Below the pieces are notes generated by a model. It saw nothing but the letters and a program-made list of their open reading frames with translations. It had not been told where the DNA came from and did not search any database. The translations under genes and the position numbers were made by a program. Shown here one piece after another: positions 1-9,864 of a stretch of 21,353 nucleotides of DNA (the stretch's first letter is position 1; every line of letters begins with the position of its first letter). Source of the DNA: Ectocarpus siliculosus. Taxonomy: Eukaryota > Sar > Phaeophyceae > Ectocarpales > Ectocarpaceae. The stretch is from contig FN649751.1 of the NCBI GenBank assembly GCA_000310025.1, positions 3,625,901-3,647,253 on the forward strand, given 5' to 3'.

Positions 1-326
1 GTTTTTTTTTGGGTGGTTCGCCGCCGACGGCATTTTTTTGGAAAACCTTCCCGCCATTGGGGGGGGGGTGGCCATTGCGGGGGCGGCCGCGGCCCCCTTT
101 ATTGGGGCGTTTCCGGCCCTGGCTTTTTTCCTTGAAAGTTTTTTTTTTTTTTGGGGGGGGGTTTTTTCGGGGTCCTTTTGGGGTTTGGGTTTGGCTTTTT
201 GGGCCTTGGGTTCCCCTGAACGTTGGGATTGGGGGTTTTTTTTTTTTTCCCCTTCGGTTCCCTTGTTTTGGGGGCCTTGTGGCCCCAAAAGAAAGATTTT
301 TTAGGGGGGGGGGGGGGGGGGGGGGG
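1..326. other. Low-quality contig end
   Basis: The first ~300 bases are a smear of expanded homopolymers (T, G and GT runs), ending in a run of 23 G at 304-326. Beyond it the sequence abruptly has normal complexity. This is what collapsed base calling past a G homopolymer looks like. ORFs here encode only Gly/Phe/Pro/Lys runs in every frame. I see no gene here and would mask it. Confidence 0.85.
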
Positions 327-539
327 CGATATCAACTTGGCGTTTGACTAACTTTGTTTCGGTTTGGGGGAGGGGGGGAGGGGGACAGCCAAATACACTT
401 GCTAACTGCTTAGCAGGCACGAAGGCACTACATGCCATCAACAACCCCGTCGATCTACATCCAGCACATTCCCTTTGTAAAAGCCCCACCGGCGGCGCCT
501 AGACACTTCGGGTGAAAGAGAAATAAAATCTAAAGAAGG
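327..539. other. Downstream flank / probable 3' UTR of ASF1
   Basis: This normal-complexity sequence lies between the poly-G run and the ASF1 stop codon. It probably contains the ASF1 3' UTR on the minus strand. I see no coding exon or RNA gene in it. Confidence 0.4.
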
Positions 540-3500
540 CTACCGGGGCGTTCTCGAAGTTTTGTGATTCGCCGCCGCTTTTCTCTGCTTTCGGGGGCGG
601 GGATGTTCACAGAGGATACTTCGGTATCCACAAACCACACCAAGTCTCACCTCTCCCTCTCCTCCTGCGCTTGCAACCGCGGCCGCCCCCTCTCCCTCAT
701 CTACCCCGTTGTCCACCCCCATCTCGTCGTCCTCATCCATTGCACCGTCAGCAGCCGCCCCATCAGCACCGGCGGCGGCGGCGGCGGCAGCAGCGGCGGC
801 AGCCCCTGCTTCCCCGGGAGCCGCGTTCCAGTCGATCGGGAAGCGCGTGACGCGGGGCTTGTCTGCCAGAATATTCCTCGTGATGTGCGCCGGGTCCAGC
901 GTATCGGCTGGGGGAATACGTCCCTCCTGTCGATGAATGACACAAAATTGTGACAAGAAAAGGGGGGGGAGGGCAGCAGCGTTAGCGCTTTAGCGACATT
1001 CCGCGGGCCAGTATGTCAACACAAAAAAAACGCCCCTCCTGCCCGGCGGTGGCAACGAAAAAAAATCAAACCGACTACAGTACCAACAGCCAGCGCAATT
1101 GCCGGGAGCCTGCTGGCGAGCGTCGTCGGGGTGGCAAACAAGCGCCTACACAAAAACAAGAGTGCTGCTTCCCTTGTATACCATCACCAGCTTCCCTCTC
1201 TCGCCACAACCGGAAACACGGAGAAACACACACAGGAATGCAGCACAACATCTTACGGAATCCGACAGGAAGCACGGAACACAAAAACGGCAAGCACCGG
1301 CGGGCGGAGGCGCACCTGGATCTCTGCGTTGACGGCGGGGTCGTTGTGCTCGTTGTTGACGTAGTAGCCCACGCGGATGAACTCCCTCTGCTTGTAGCAG
1401 CACGTGATGAGCGTCACCGTCACTCCCACCAGGTCAGTCGGTGGGATCGTGGCCGGGTCGGGCGATTCTGCGGCACACGAGCAAGGGAGCGTGGGGGAGG
1501 GGAGGGGGGCGTACTCTCATGTTTTTCATGCCCTAGCGGTTAGACCATTGACCACGCGTCCTCGAGAGGACGGAGCATTGTTCCCACAGGACCGATCACC
1601 GATGGCCAACCGTTCCTTCCTACTTTGCGGGAGGGGGGCGTTCGTTTTCCGACATCCAAGTTTCCAACATGGAGGGACAAGGGGACAAGATCAAAAGCAG
1701 AAAGCCAATCGCAATTCCACGCCCGGGTCAAATTGGTGGTGATTGGTGGTGGATAGGGGCAGACATACCACCAAATCTCTATCGTCGCAGCAGCAGCCAC
1801 AGCCCTCGTTGGCTTGTCGTCAAGAGCCGGGACAACAGGGTCGTTCGTTGACAGGCCTCTCGACAGGCGCAGCATGTACATGCGTGCACGGCGATATTGC
1901 CCACGCCATTCTACGACCATGCCGCTGGTGCTTCCCCCGGGCACAAAACGAAAAAAATACACAGCAGGGGCAAAACAGTAGTCTTGTCCAGCGCCCTCCC
2001 ACCCCCGTTTCAACCACCCAAACCCCGCCCGCCCCAACTCCGCTCTGTACATCTCGTGACACCTGCTGTGAGGACGAACTTGTTGACGCCGATCGGGATT
2101 GGGCCGACGTCGACTTCCTCGAGCACCTGGTCATACTGAGTGTCCTCCGCGCTTCCGACGTAGATCACTTTCCACTCCAGATCTGTCGCCATGCGACCCG
2201 CGGGGCAAAAACGCATGAAGGTTTGTTGTACGCACACATACATAGCACCGCAAGTGGGGGGGCAGGGCGGGTGAATTGGTTGTGGGGCGACAGGGAAGTG
2301 ACAGGAGGTTTTTTGTAAAATAATTATTTTGGATGATCTCGTCTTCGTCAAAATGTGTGTAGATTTGCTACCACCGCATTGGTTAAAGAATTGCGAGCGC
2401 GTTGGCTGTACAGCAGCAAAAAAAACAGCTGCGTTGTGTCCGGGGCACTCGATCTCTTCCCCGTCGCATGTGCGAATTGATTCGATGAATCGCAGCAATT
2501 TTCTGGTGAGTAAGATTGCCGCACATATGCATCCGCAATGCCAGTGCAGTTTATTCACTCGGGTATGACGGGAAAAGAGGCGAGACAAAACAAACGAAAA
2601 AAAGGGATCGTTATGGGTTCAACCAAGGAGCTTGAAGGGTAAAATCCCGGGTTGAAGACGGATCTGGTAAAAGGGATCACGATTTTTAAAAGACACAATA
2701 CATGCAACGGCCCGTTGTTTCCCCATGCTGAGAGGAGTACAATACAACCGAGTTTTCGGGCCAAGTCGAGGTTGGTAACTGCTGTTGGGCAGGGCATCTC
2801 TTCGACTTCCGCACGCACGACGTCCGCCAACGAAATTTTCACCGCGCATGTAGTATGCATATTGTATGGTACGCCAAAGCCAAAAATCAAGAAAAATGGT
2901 TTTGTTCTCGGTTTGCTCAGGATGCACGACAAATTATTTTTCCCGGAACTAGCTGTTAAGACCGCCAAAAAAGAAAGCTTGGGTGGTCGATCCGTTGTCG
3001 ATTCGATAGGCTAAAAAGCAATTCAATTACATCAGCCACACGCACAAGAAGAGCAAAGTGTCCTGCTCACGAGGCTTTGTTATGTTATATTGTACCGGGG
3101 ACGTCACGATGACGCACAGAGCGGGGGAACAATATCCACGCGCCACAGCAGCACAGCAGCAGTAATTTTATTTTTTTTACACTCTTGTTTCCATGCTCCC
3201 TAAGAAAAGGACACATCACAAATCGTGAATTATCAGCCCTCGGCGTAAGCACCTCCGTGTACTACAGTTGAACATGTCTTATGTTGACTGAAACGACCGC
3301 CTGTTCTTCGACAGGCGGTAACCCATGGAAGCCTGGCAGGGAATGGGGATTCGACTGCTGCATCATCCCTACGATACAACTAGCCCGCTGCTGCTCCCGC
3401 TGCTTGTATCATATGCGCGCTGTCGTCCTCATCGGCAGTCCCAAAGCAAAATCGGTTCCCCATGAAGCGTACCTATCTATTGTACGAAGGAACCAACCTG

Positions 3501-3884
3501 CCGCAGAGAACGCTCCAGAGCATGTACTGCTGTGGTACAATGCCAGAGAGACCAAGAGGGATTTCTCTGAGGGGTGGTACGATCAATAAACTGGCAAGCG
3601 TGAGAGAACCAACCGCACAGCCATTGCGCCGGTCACGCTACGCACAGAACCAAGGGTTGGCGACGAACCAACTGCAGCGCTCCTGCCTCCTGCCGCCTCC
3701 AACAACACCGGCATTCAAAATTTGAAAAAAACATCGCAGAAATAATGGGGGCCAAACCGTCCGCTGCTGTCTTACCAGCATCCAACGCTTCGAGGCATTC
3801 GAAGGTGACCTCGAAAGTGAGAGGGTTCTTGAAGGCGGTGGGGTTGTCCAGGACGACGACGTTGGTGACGTTTACGATAGACAT
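540..3884 (-). CDS. ASF1: Histone chaperone ASF1 (anti-silencing factor 1)
   Basis: ASF1 binds the H3-H4 dimer and hands it to CAF-1 or HIRA during nucleosome assembly in the nucleus. Minus-strand exons are 3884-3776, 2182-2063, 1467-1316 and 926-540, all GT-AG and phase-consistent (1, 1, 0). They give 255 aa. The protein starts MSIVNVTNVVVLDNP, then LEWKVIYVGSAE at 38-49, GVTVTLITC at 91-99, REFIRVGYYVNNE and KPRVTRFPIDW. The core is colinear with human ASF1A. Asp54 and Val94, histone-contact positions in that family, fall at the same numbers. After the ~160-residue core there is a poly-Ala stretch, an acidic Asp/Glu/Gly/Ala tail and a basic C-terminus. The acidic tail recalls fungal ASF1. 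The ATG at 3884 has a purine at -3 and matches the family N-terminus. A 66-base stretch (650-585) in the last exon has a GTGAGA donor and CAG acceptor and may be an optional in-frame intron. Identity is near certain; the exact C-terminus is less so. Confidence 0.96.
927..2062 (-). other. ASF1 introns 2 and 3
   Basis: Intron 2 is 2062-1468 (595 bp) and intron 3 is 1315-927 (389 bp); coding exon 3 lies between them. Both have GT donors and CAG acceptors on the minus strand. I see no further gene in them. Confidence 0.8.
2183..3775 (-). other. ASF1 intron 1 (1593 bp)
   Basis: This is the longest intron in the window. It separates the codons for Ala36 and Leu38 of ASF1, with the Asp37 codon split. 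Its central part (about 2300-3100) is visibly A/T-richer than the flanks and carries overlapping ORFs on both strands (2555-2968 minus, 137 codons; 2652-3014 plus, 120 codons). I recognise neither. I found no terminal inverted repeats or target-site duplication by eye. It could be a decayed inserted element or plain intron. Confidence 0.7.
3296..3319. repeat. Perfect 9-bp hairpin in ASF1 intron 1
   Basis: ACCGCCTGT (3296-3304) and its exact reverse complement ACAGGCGGT (3311-3319) flank a 6-base loop. There is no T-run after it on either strand, so it is not a terminator-type element. Its role is unknown and it may be chance. Confidence 0.55.
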
Positions 3885-4572
3885 GGCGTGCGTTTGTCAC
3901 GGACTCTCTGCCTCTCTCCGGCGCCCTCCTCCTGTCTCCCAGTGTCTCCCACTTCCCTCTCTTTCCCGAAAAGCAAACGCTTTTCAAATTTCAAGCTTGG
4001 CAAGCAACTGGCAAGACTGGATGGGCTTGACGGCAAAGGAAGGCGTGCAGATCGCTAGAAAGAGCGGGGTTGTCGTGTTCTTCTCCCGCGATTCAAAGTC
4101 TTGGCTTACTCGGATGTCCAGTGTAGATCCTGAGCCGTGGTGGTGTTGGAATGTGGTTGCCACTTTCGACATCGTAGAGGGGGGTACACAAACCGCGATA
4201 ATTGTTGAACGGTGGAGGGGGGGGCACCGTGAGGGGGAAATGAAACGGTACCTGTCGACCTCGCGCCTTGTTCTCTCGAGAACAAATATCCCGTTCGACT
4301 GTGGGTATATCTCGAATGGGTAGTTTTTCTGTGTGTGTATTTATTATTCCTTAATTAAGTATGTATGTTGCGGAGCGGGCAGTCTTTCTGTGATGTTGTG
4401 ACTGGTATCACTTTTAGCAAGACATTGACGGGCTCCTCGTCCCTTGGCCGGTTCTATGGAAGCCTGCTTCCTCCCTTCCGAGCAGTGCCGAGAGTCGCGT
4501 TTCAAACTTTTCACGCTTGAAAATTGAAAACGAGGGGACCGAGAGTACGCACCATCCTACGTACCATAGGCC
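3885..4572. promoter_or_regulatory. Divergent intergenic region, ASF1 / MORN gene
   Basis: The 688 bp lie between two start codons that point away from each other, so the region must hold both 5' UTRs and both core promoters. The ASF1-proximal side is a pyrimidine-rich CTCT/CCTC stretch (about 3905-3965). I could not identify a convincing TATA box or initiator. Shared regulation is inferred from layout only. Confidence 0.5.
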
Positions 4573-7500
4573 ATGTCGGCTCACTACACGGGAGAGATTG
4601 ATCTGCAATTCCTGCGCCACGGGCAAGGACAATACCGATATCCCAACAGCGTTTTTAGGTCTGTGATGAATAACTGGCTTGTTGCCTAAGGTACAAATGA
4701 GTTTGGTTACGTGGCGTGCGTGGTATGTATATGGAATGTGCGCATGAAATGTTCATGTACGCGTATGTGTCGTTGATTCTCTGTCTCACACGTAGTGGCT
4801 ACAATAGTGGCTTCGCGCGCTTTGATGCACTGTGGCAGCAAATTTCTCAATCTGTCAAACTAGGATAACGTGCGACGGTTCTCTTCGAGGACTTTTATTT
4901 GCCCACGTCTTCTTGCTCATGATGTGTCTCTCGCTGCTTGATTTCTTCTCTGGGAGCACACAGATACACGGGGAAATGGAACACAGGGATTAAAAGCGGG
5001 CTAGGCGTGTTCGAGGTCGTGGGGGGGAGCACATACGAGGGTACCTTCGTAGACGGGGAGTTAGAAGGGAAGGGTTCGAAACTATGGGCCGATGGACGAC
5101 GTTACGAGGGGGAGTTTAACAGGGGGGAGTCCAGTGGGGAAGGGCATTTTACCTCTCCTGCTGGCGAATCGTACGTCGGAACGTGGGCCCTCAACAAACG
5201 ACATGGGCGAGGCAAGCTAGTTCTGCCCAACGGCGAAGGAAGCTACGTCGGAGAGTTTCAGAGGCATAGGTAAGGAGCCATTTCACAAGCGGCTGAGGGT
5301 TTCTAGGTGAACGTACACGACCACCTGGCCTCGGGAGGTTCCTGTGTGTCTATATGTAGCGCGCCGCAAGGTTGTCTACGCCATATCGTGATTCTTCGAC
5401 GACTCTTGTACACGCAGACCCTCTCATGGTAAACCTCGTCGTGCCAAAATGATGAGCACACAATCAGTGTAATGAATGCTGCACATGCAACAAGGTGCAC
5501 CTTTCCAGCAGGAGGGAAAGTGGCCCCACCAACTCCGATCCGCACTGATGCCAAAAAGGTTTCACGGGGATGGCCAACTTGTTCTCGCGAACGGCTTTCA
5601 GTTCACGGGAACATTCTCCGGCGGCCTCCCACATGGTACTGGCGCTGCTGTGTACCCTGGCGGAAGCTTGTTCCATGGCCCATTCGACAAAGGCCGAAAC
5701 CACGGACGCGGGGGGACGTACGTGTGCGGTGTCACAGGTATCTACTGGATTGGTGAGTGGGTAGAGGGCAAGGCGAAGGGGTTGCCGTCGAAATGGGAAC
5801 TAGAGCTGGACGGCGACAAGAAAACCTTAGGGGGCGGAGGGGACAGCGTCGGCCAGGCAACGCCGGCGAAGCCTCGAGCGAAGGCAGAAAAGGGTGGTGG
5901 TGGGAAGAAAGGCGCCAAGGGTTCCAAGAAACCTGTTGAGGAGCCTGAGACGGATGCTGCCTACAAACCAGTAATCGCCCACGTTAATGACGACGGGGAC
6001 GTCGCTGCTTTATGGTGTCGCTGTGTGCGGGACGTCCAGGTGTGTTGTTTTCATTTGGCGATGTACATACTTCGTACGTGTTTCTCAACGAGTGCTCGAG
6101 ATGCGTAAGAGCGCAATCTAGCTGATGTTGAAGGTAGTGGGTTTCCGCATTATTCGGAGCCTGTGGCGCCTCGAAGAGTTCATTCGTCACTCCAAACACC
6201 ATCATCACGGTTTAACATCTTATTCTTCGAGGTGATCATCAACTACGGTGTTCGCTCATGTTGTCGTCGCTGGTTTTTGTCACCCACGGAAGGACATGCC
6301 CCAACCACCGCCGATACCTTCAGAGCTCCAAGAAGGTGTTGTTGATGAGTTGACACGACCTGCAAAGGAGCACCCGCGAGAAGTCGTGTCCGACGAGAGC
6401 GGGAGGACACTGACCGTCACCCTGCACGAGGTACGCGCCTGTCCCAAGCTGTTGCTCCGCCCTTATCGATCCCAACGAAAATAAAGTGGTGATCAACGTT
6501 GTACCGACGATGGGGTTGCGGTGCGAATGAACGCGTGTATACACGGGGTTGTGCTTTTCAGCTCCGCGACCCTGTGTTGCTAAGCTTGCCGTAAAGTGAC
6601 CGCTTCTACGTCCCGAAAACCAAGATATCACTCCCGATTTTTGTCCCTACCACTTTTTTATGGGACAAGCAATGCAGGTCACGGAGTCTCCGCAACCGGG
6701 TTCGATCAGTGATCCTGTTCCGTTCTTCGTTCGTAGACCTGACGCCACCGACGTTTCGGAGAGTCTCGGCCGGTTCCCAGTACAAGGGCTGGTAGCCCTG
6801 TTTCAGCGCGACGAGCGGTGCTACCCAAAGGGGACGTCCAGCGATGGCACGGCTCTTCTCATCGTGCCCGGAGAAAAGTCGGCGCCTGACACCCCCGCCG
6901 AAGAAGCTGAGGTTTCGCCACCCGCCAAAGGAAGCAAAGCACCGGCTGCGAAGAGCAAGGGGGGCGTCAAGGGCGAGAGCGAGCAAAAACCTTCCGGGGA
7001 CGATGGCATCGAAGGACTATGGCAAGTGATCAGGAGCGAGGTTCAATCGAACCGCTGTCTCGTGATTAGGGCCGAGGAAAACTTCTCGCTTAGGACCCCA
7101 CCGCTGTTTGACTCGGGGCTCGGCAAAACAAAAGCAGAAGAAGATGGAGAGAGGAAAAATAGTGTTCTAGACTCTGAAGAAAACGCAGGTGTCCTTGAAG
7201 GTGGAGTGCCGCCCGAAGAGGAGAATACGAGGGAAGAGGGTGTGCCAGGAGTCGTCCACGGCAGCTCAAAATCGGTGGAATTATTGCAACAGATCGAACA
7301 CGCTGACGATGCGGGAGAGCAGTGCACGATGATGGTCCAGCAGCACTCCCCATTCGCTGTGTGTCTAGATTTCAGATTAGACTTGATGGAAACCCCAAAA
7401 GGAGAGAGCACGGACGGCGAAGGCGGCCAGGAGAAACCTTTGGAAGAAGAAAAGACAATGAGGATCGTCTTGTGCGGCAATGATGTTGAAGTTTCTGCCG

Positions 7501-9276
7501 TAATGCGCCTCTGGATCCCTCCTGCGGAACCGCCCGTTGGTGCTGCAGATAATGTCGGCATGGAGGCAGACCGCCCGACGGAAATGTCCGGAAGTGGTGC
7601 TTCTGGTGCCCTCGCGAAGGCCGGCGATTCGAGGCTTGGTGCAAAGGGTGGAGCCCTCGAAAACGCGTCTCCGACCACGTTGATCTCCCCTCGTAGCGGT
7701 GGAAATGCCATCGACGACTCTAGCAGCCCTCCCACAACCCCTACTTGGTACCTCCACGCAATATCGATTCGCTGTGGATCTTTCGTTGGGACGGTGCCGT
7801 GTGCGAATCCAGAAGAGATCGCCTTACGACGAAAAGGGTCGACTGCCTCTGCGTCGGAGTCATTGCCTTCGGCAGGAACCGCACCTCATCCGTCAAGAAC
7901 AGGCTTCGACTGCGACTTGGCCGAGTGGCACGCCCTCGCTCTCGTCGCTAGCCCCGAACGGGTGCTCTCGCTGTGCATCGATGGAGAAGAACTCGAATTG
8001 AAACAAGACGCGGGAGGCACTGCTGCTGCAGCCGGCATCGGTTGCGACGAGTCGGAGCTATCGGCGAGCGATGCCGTGGTTTTGGGAGGTGGGGCGGGTG
8101 GGGAGTGGGCGAGTCTCGCTGTCAAGAACCTTGCTGTGTACAACGAATTCCCTGGCATCGACCAGCTCCGGGCGATAACGCAAGTATTCCGGGTGTGGAG
8201 GGAGCGGAAGGAAGCTGCTAGAGTGGCTGATGTGCAGGAAGATGAGCGCTGGGAGGAGGAGACTAGGAGAGCGGAGGAAGAGGAAAGGGAACCCGGTAAG
8301 TGTTGGGCGTGTCACCCACGCAACGAATCAGACGACCTGTAAAAGCAGCGGTGCTTCTCAAGAATGCGCACGACTATCGCAATGGTTGCTTTCACTCTCG
8401 ATTAGCGACCAAAAATTGAACACATCAGATCGCACAGGGCGCTCTTAAAGAGAATAGTTTTTCTAGCGAGTGCAGGGTTGAAGGCGGACGGCCCAACCTT
8501 TGTTTTGCGTACAACGCCACATGTCTGACGAAGTACGGCGAGTCCCCCATCTAATGTTTGCGAAACGTCCTCCCTGTTGTATGCTTCTCATCCTTTGGGT
8601 GTTGCTTTGTACGCTCGTCACGAGGGGCAGGAGAAAGACCGGAGTGGGTTGTGGGGGCTGATCGCCAAACGATCTTGCATAAGAAAACCGTTCGCGGCGA
8701 GGCGAAAATAGACAAGATCGTGTTGCCAAAGGTGAGAGAGGGGACGAGAGGAAGCGTGGGAGGGAATGGTATCGATGTAAGAAAAATTCTACCTGTTTGT
8801 TTGCAGGGACATTCCGTAGGTGAATGGACGTATGTAGTACCGTCCAGAACAATAGAGCACGACGTTCACAACGTGTGCCACTTTCCAACCACGTCGGTGT
8901 CCCTCCGCATAGCTCCTCGAACAGCGAGCCAGCAACAAAGGACGAAGCTACCGCATCCCATTATCTCGCATGCGTTGGATCTCAGCCGTTCTCAAAACGG
9001 ATCTGGAGCACGGCTGTCAACAACGAACCGAACGACCCTCCAACGCCATGTTGCTAGCAGGTGGCACTAGAGGGAGGAGACTGGGTCCTGAGGGTGGAGG
9101 ACGTGTCGCATGGCGAAGGGCCAGACGAATATGGGAGCACCGGCAGGGCAAGATCGGCGGCATCAGCGGAATCGTTCGTGTCGCAAGTCGTGGTGCCCGC
9201 CACGACGGCCACGGACGAAGAGCGCAACACGTTCCCTCCGCTACCCGTGGAGACGGTGAAGCTGGAGCGGGTTTAG
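4573..9276 (+). CDS. MORN-repeat protein with C-terminal LamG-like domain
   Basis: I read seven exons: 4573-4658, 4964-5269, 5559-6039, 6293-6430, 6678-8295, 8631-8731 and 9061-9276. Donors are GT, acceptors AG, and phases match throughout (2,2,0,0,1,0), giving 981 aa. Residues 5-185 carry about eight MORN repeats (YxGxF...GxGxL...G pattern, e.g. YTGKW, YEGTF, YEGEF, YVGTW, YVGEF, FTGTF), plus a degenerate ninth near 193-216. Splicing of exons 2 and 3 restores a perfect repeat across the junction (YVGEFQRHRFHGDG). Residues ~225-260 are a Lys/Gly/Ala low-complexity linker. Residues ~460-840 look like a concanavalin-A/LamG fold, with WHALALV, LSLCIDGEEL and SLAVKNLAVYNE, interrupted by acidic and Ser-rich inserts. 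Residues ~845-877 are a charged, probably helical, segment. MORN repeats in known proteins bind membranes or link to the cytoskeleton; the LamG-like part may bind ligand or protein. The specific role is unknown. No signal peptide or membrane segment is seen. The last exon is the least certain. Confidence 0.85.
4659..9060 (+). other. Introns of the MORN/LamG gene
   Basis: Introns are 4659-4963, 5270-5558, 6040-6292, 6431-6677, 8296-8630 and 8732-9060 (247-335 bp), with coding exons between them. They are shorter and more uniform than the NPL4 introns. Intron 5 has the strong donor GTAAGT. No internal gene is seen in them. Confidence 0.75.
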
Positions 9277-9864
9277 CTTTCGGCGGGGGCTTGGCAGGTG
9301 GTGCTGACACCATGGGCTGCGGTCTAGTAGAGGTTATCAGCATTTGACTTGAATGCGGAGAGATTCGGACTGAAACAATAGAAACAAAAAAATGATTCCA
9401 TCTGGATACGGTTAGTGTGCGAATAAAGATCTAGAAACTCGGGGTTCCTCACGCGGGCAGAAGTATTTGATTCGAGAACCCTGCTTCCAGCTAAAAAAAA
9501 CAATACATCGCCCGCAGCGACGGGAAGCAAGGACAGCCGCTGGCTGAGCTACACGAGGCGACCAGCCATCGAAAACAGCGGTAGAGGCCTCATAACAGAG
9601 CCACGGATGGAAAGATGTTCCCGCGCTTCTTGCCCAGGCATGTTGTTCCGACTGTGTTGCAAGCTTAGGATTACGGTAGGGCATATGAAGCAGCAAATAC
9701 TTTCTCTCGTCTCACGATCGCACAGAAGCCGGGGCCCTCTAACTGACGGCGACACGCAACTGCCCTGTATACACACAAAACTCTATTTACAAGCCGGGCG
9801 TCCGGGAACATCTGCGCGTCGAAGAAGCACGCCAAATCGCCGAAGCTCTCTCTTCCCCGTGCCG
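9277..9864. other. Convergent intergenic region
   Basis: The 588 bp between the stop codons of the plus-strand MORN gene and the minus-strand MsrB-like gene should contain both 3' UTRs and polyadenylation sites. No open frame resembles a protein and no RNA gene is evident. Confidence 0.6.

Noticed and set aside
9-347. ORFs of 60-112 codons in the left end
   Set aside because: Built entirely from homopolymer runs in low-quality sequence.
564-953. Plus-strand ORF opposite ASF1 exon 4
   Set aside because: Shadow of the GC-rich, Ala-coding exon on the other strand.
1013-1543. 176-codon plus ORF
   Set aside because: Runs across ASF1 introns 2-3 and antisense to exon 3; no family motif.
1525-1600. 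tRNA-like A-box near CTAGCGGTTAGACC
   Set aside because: No matching B box, acceptor stem or anticodon arm could be found.
8807-9070. Alternative last exon of the MORN/LamG gene
   Set aside because: Phase-compatible, but the translation is Arg/Ser/Thr-rich and less protein-like than 9061-9276; kept only as an alternative.
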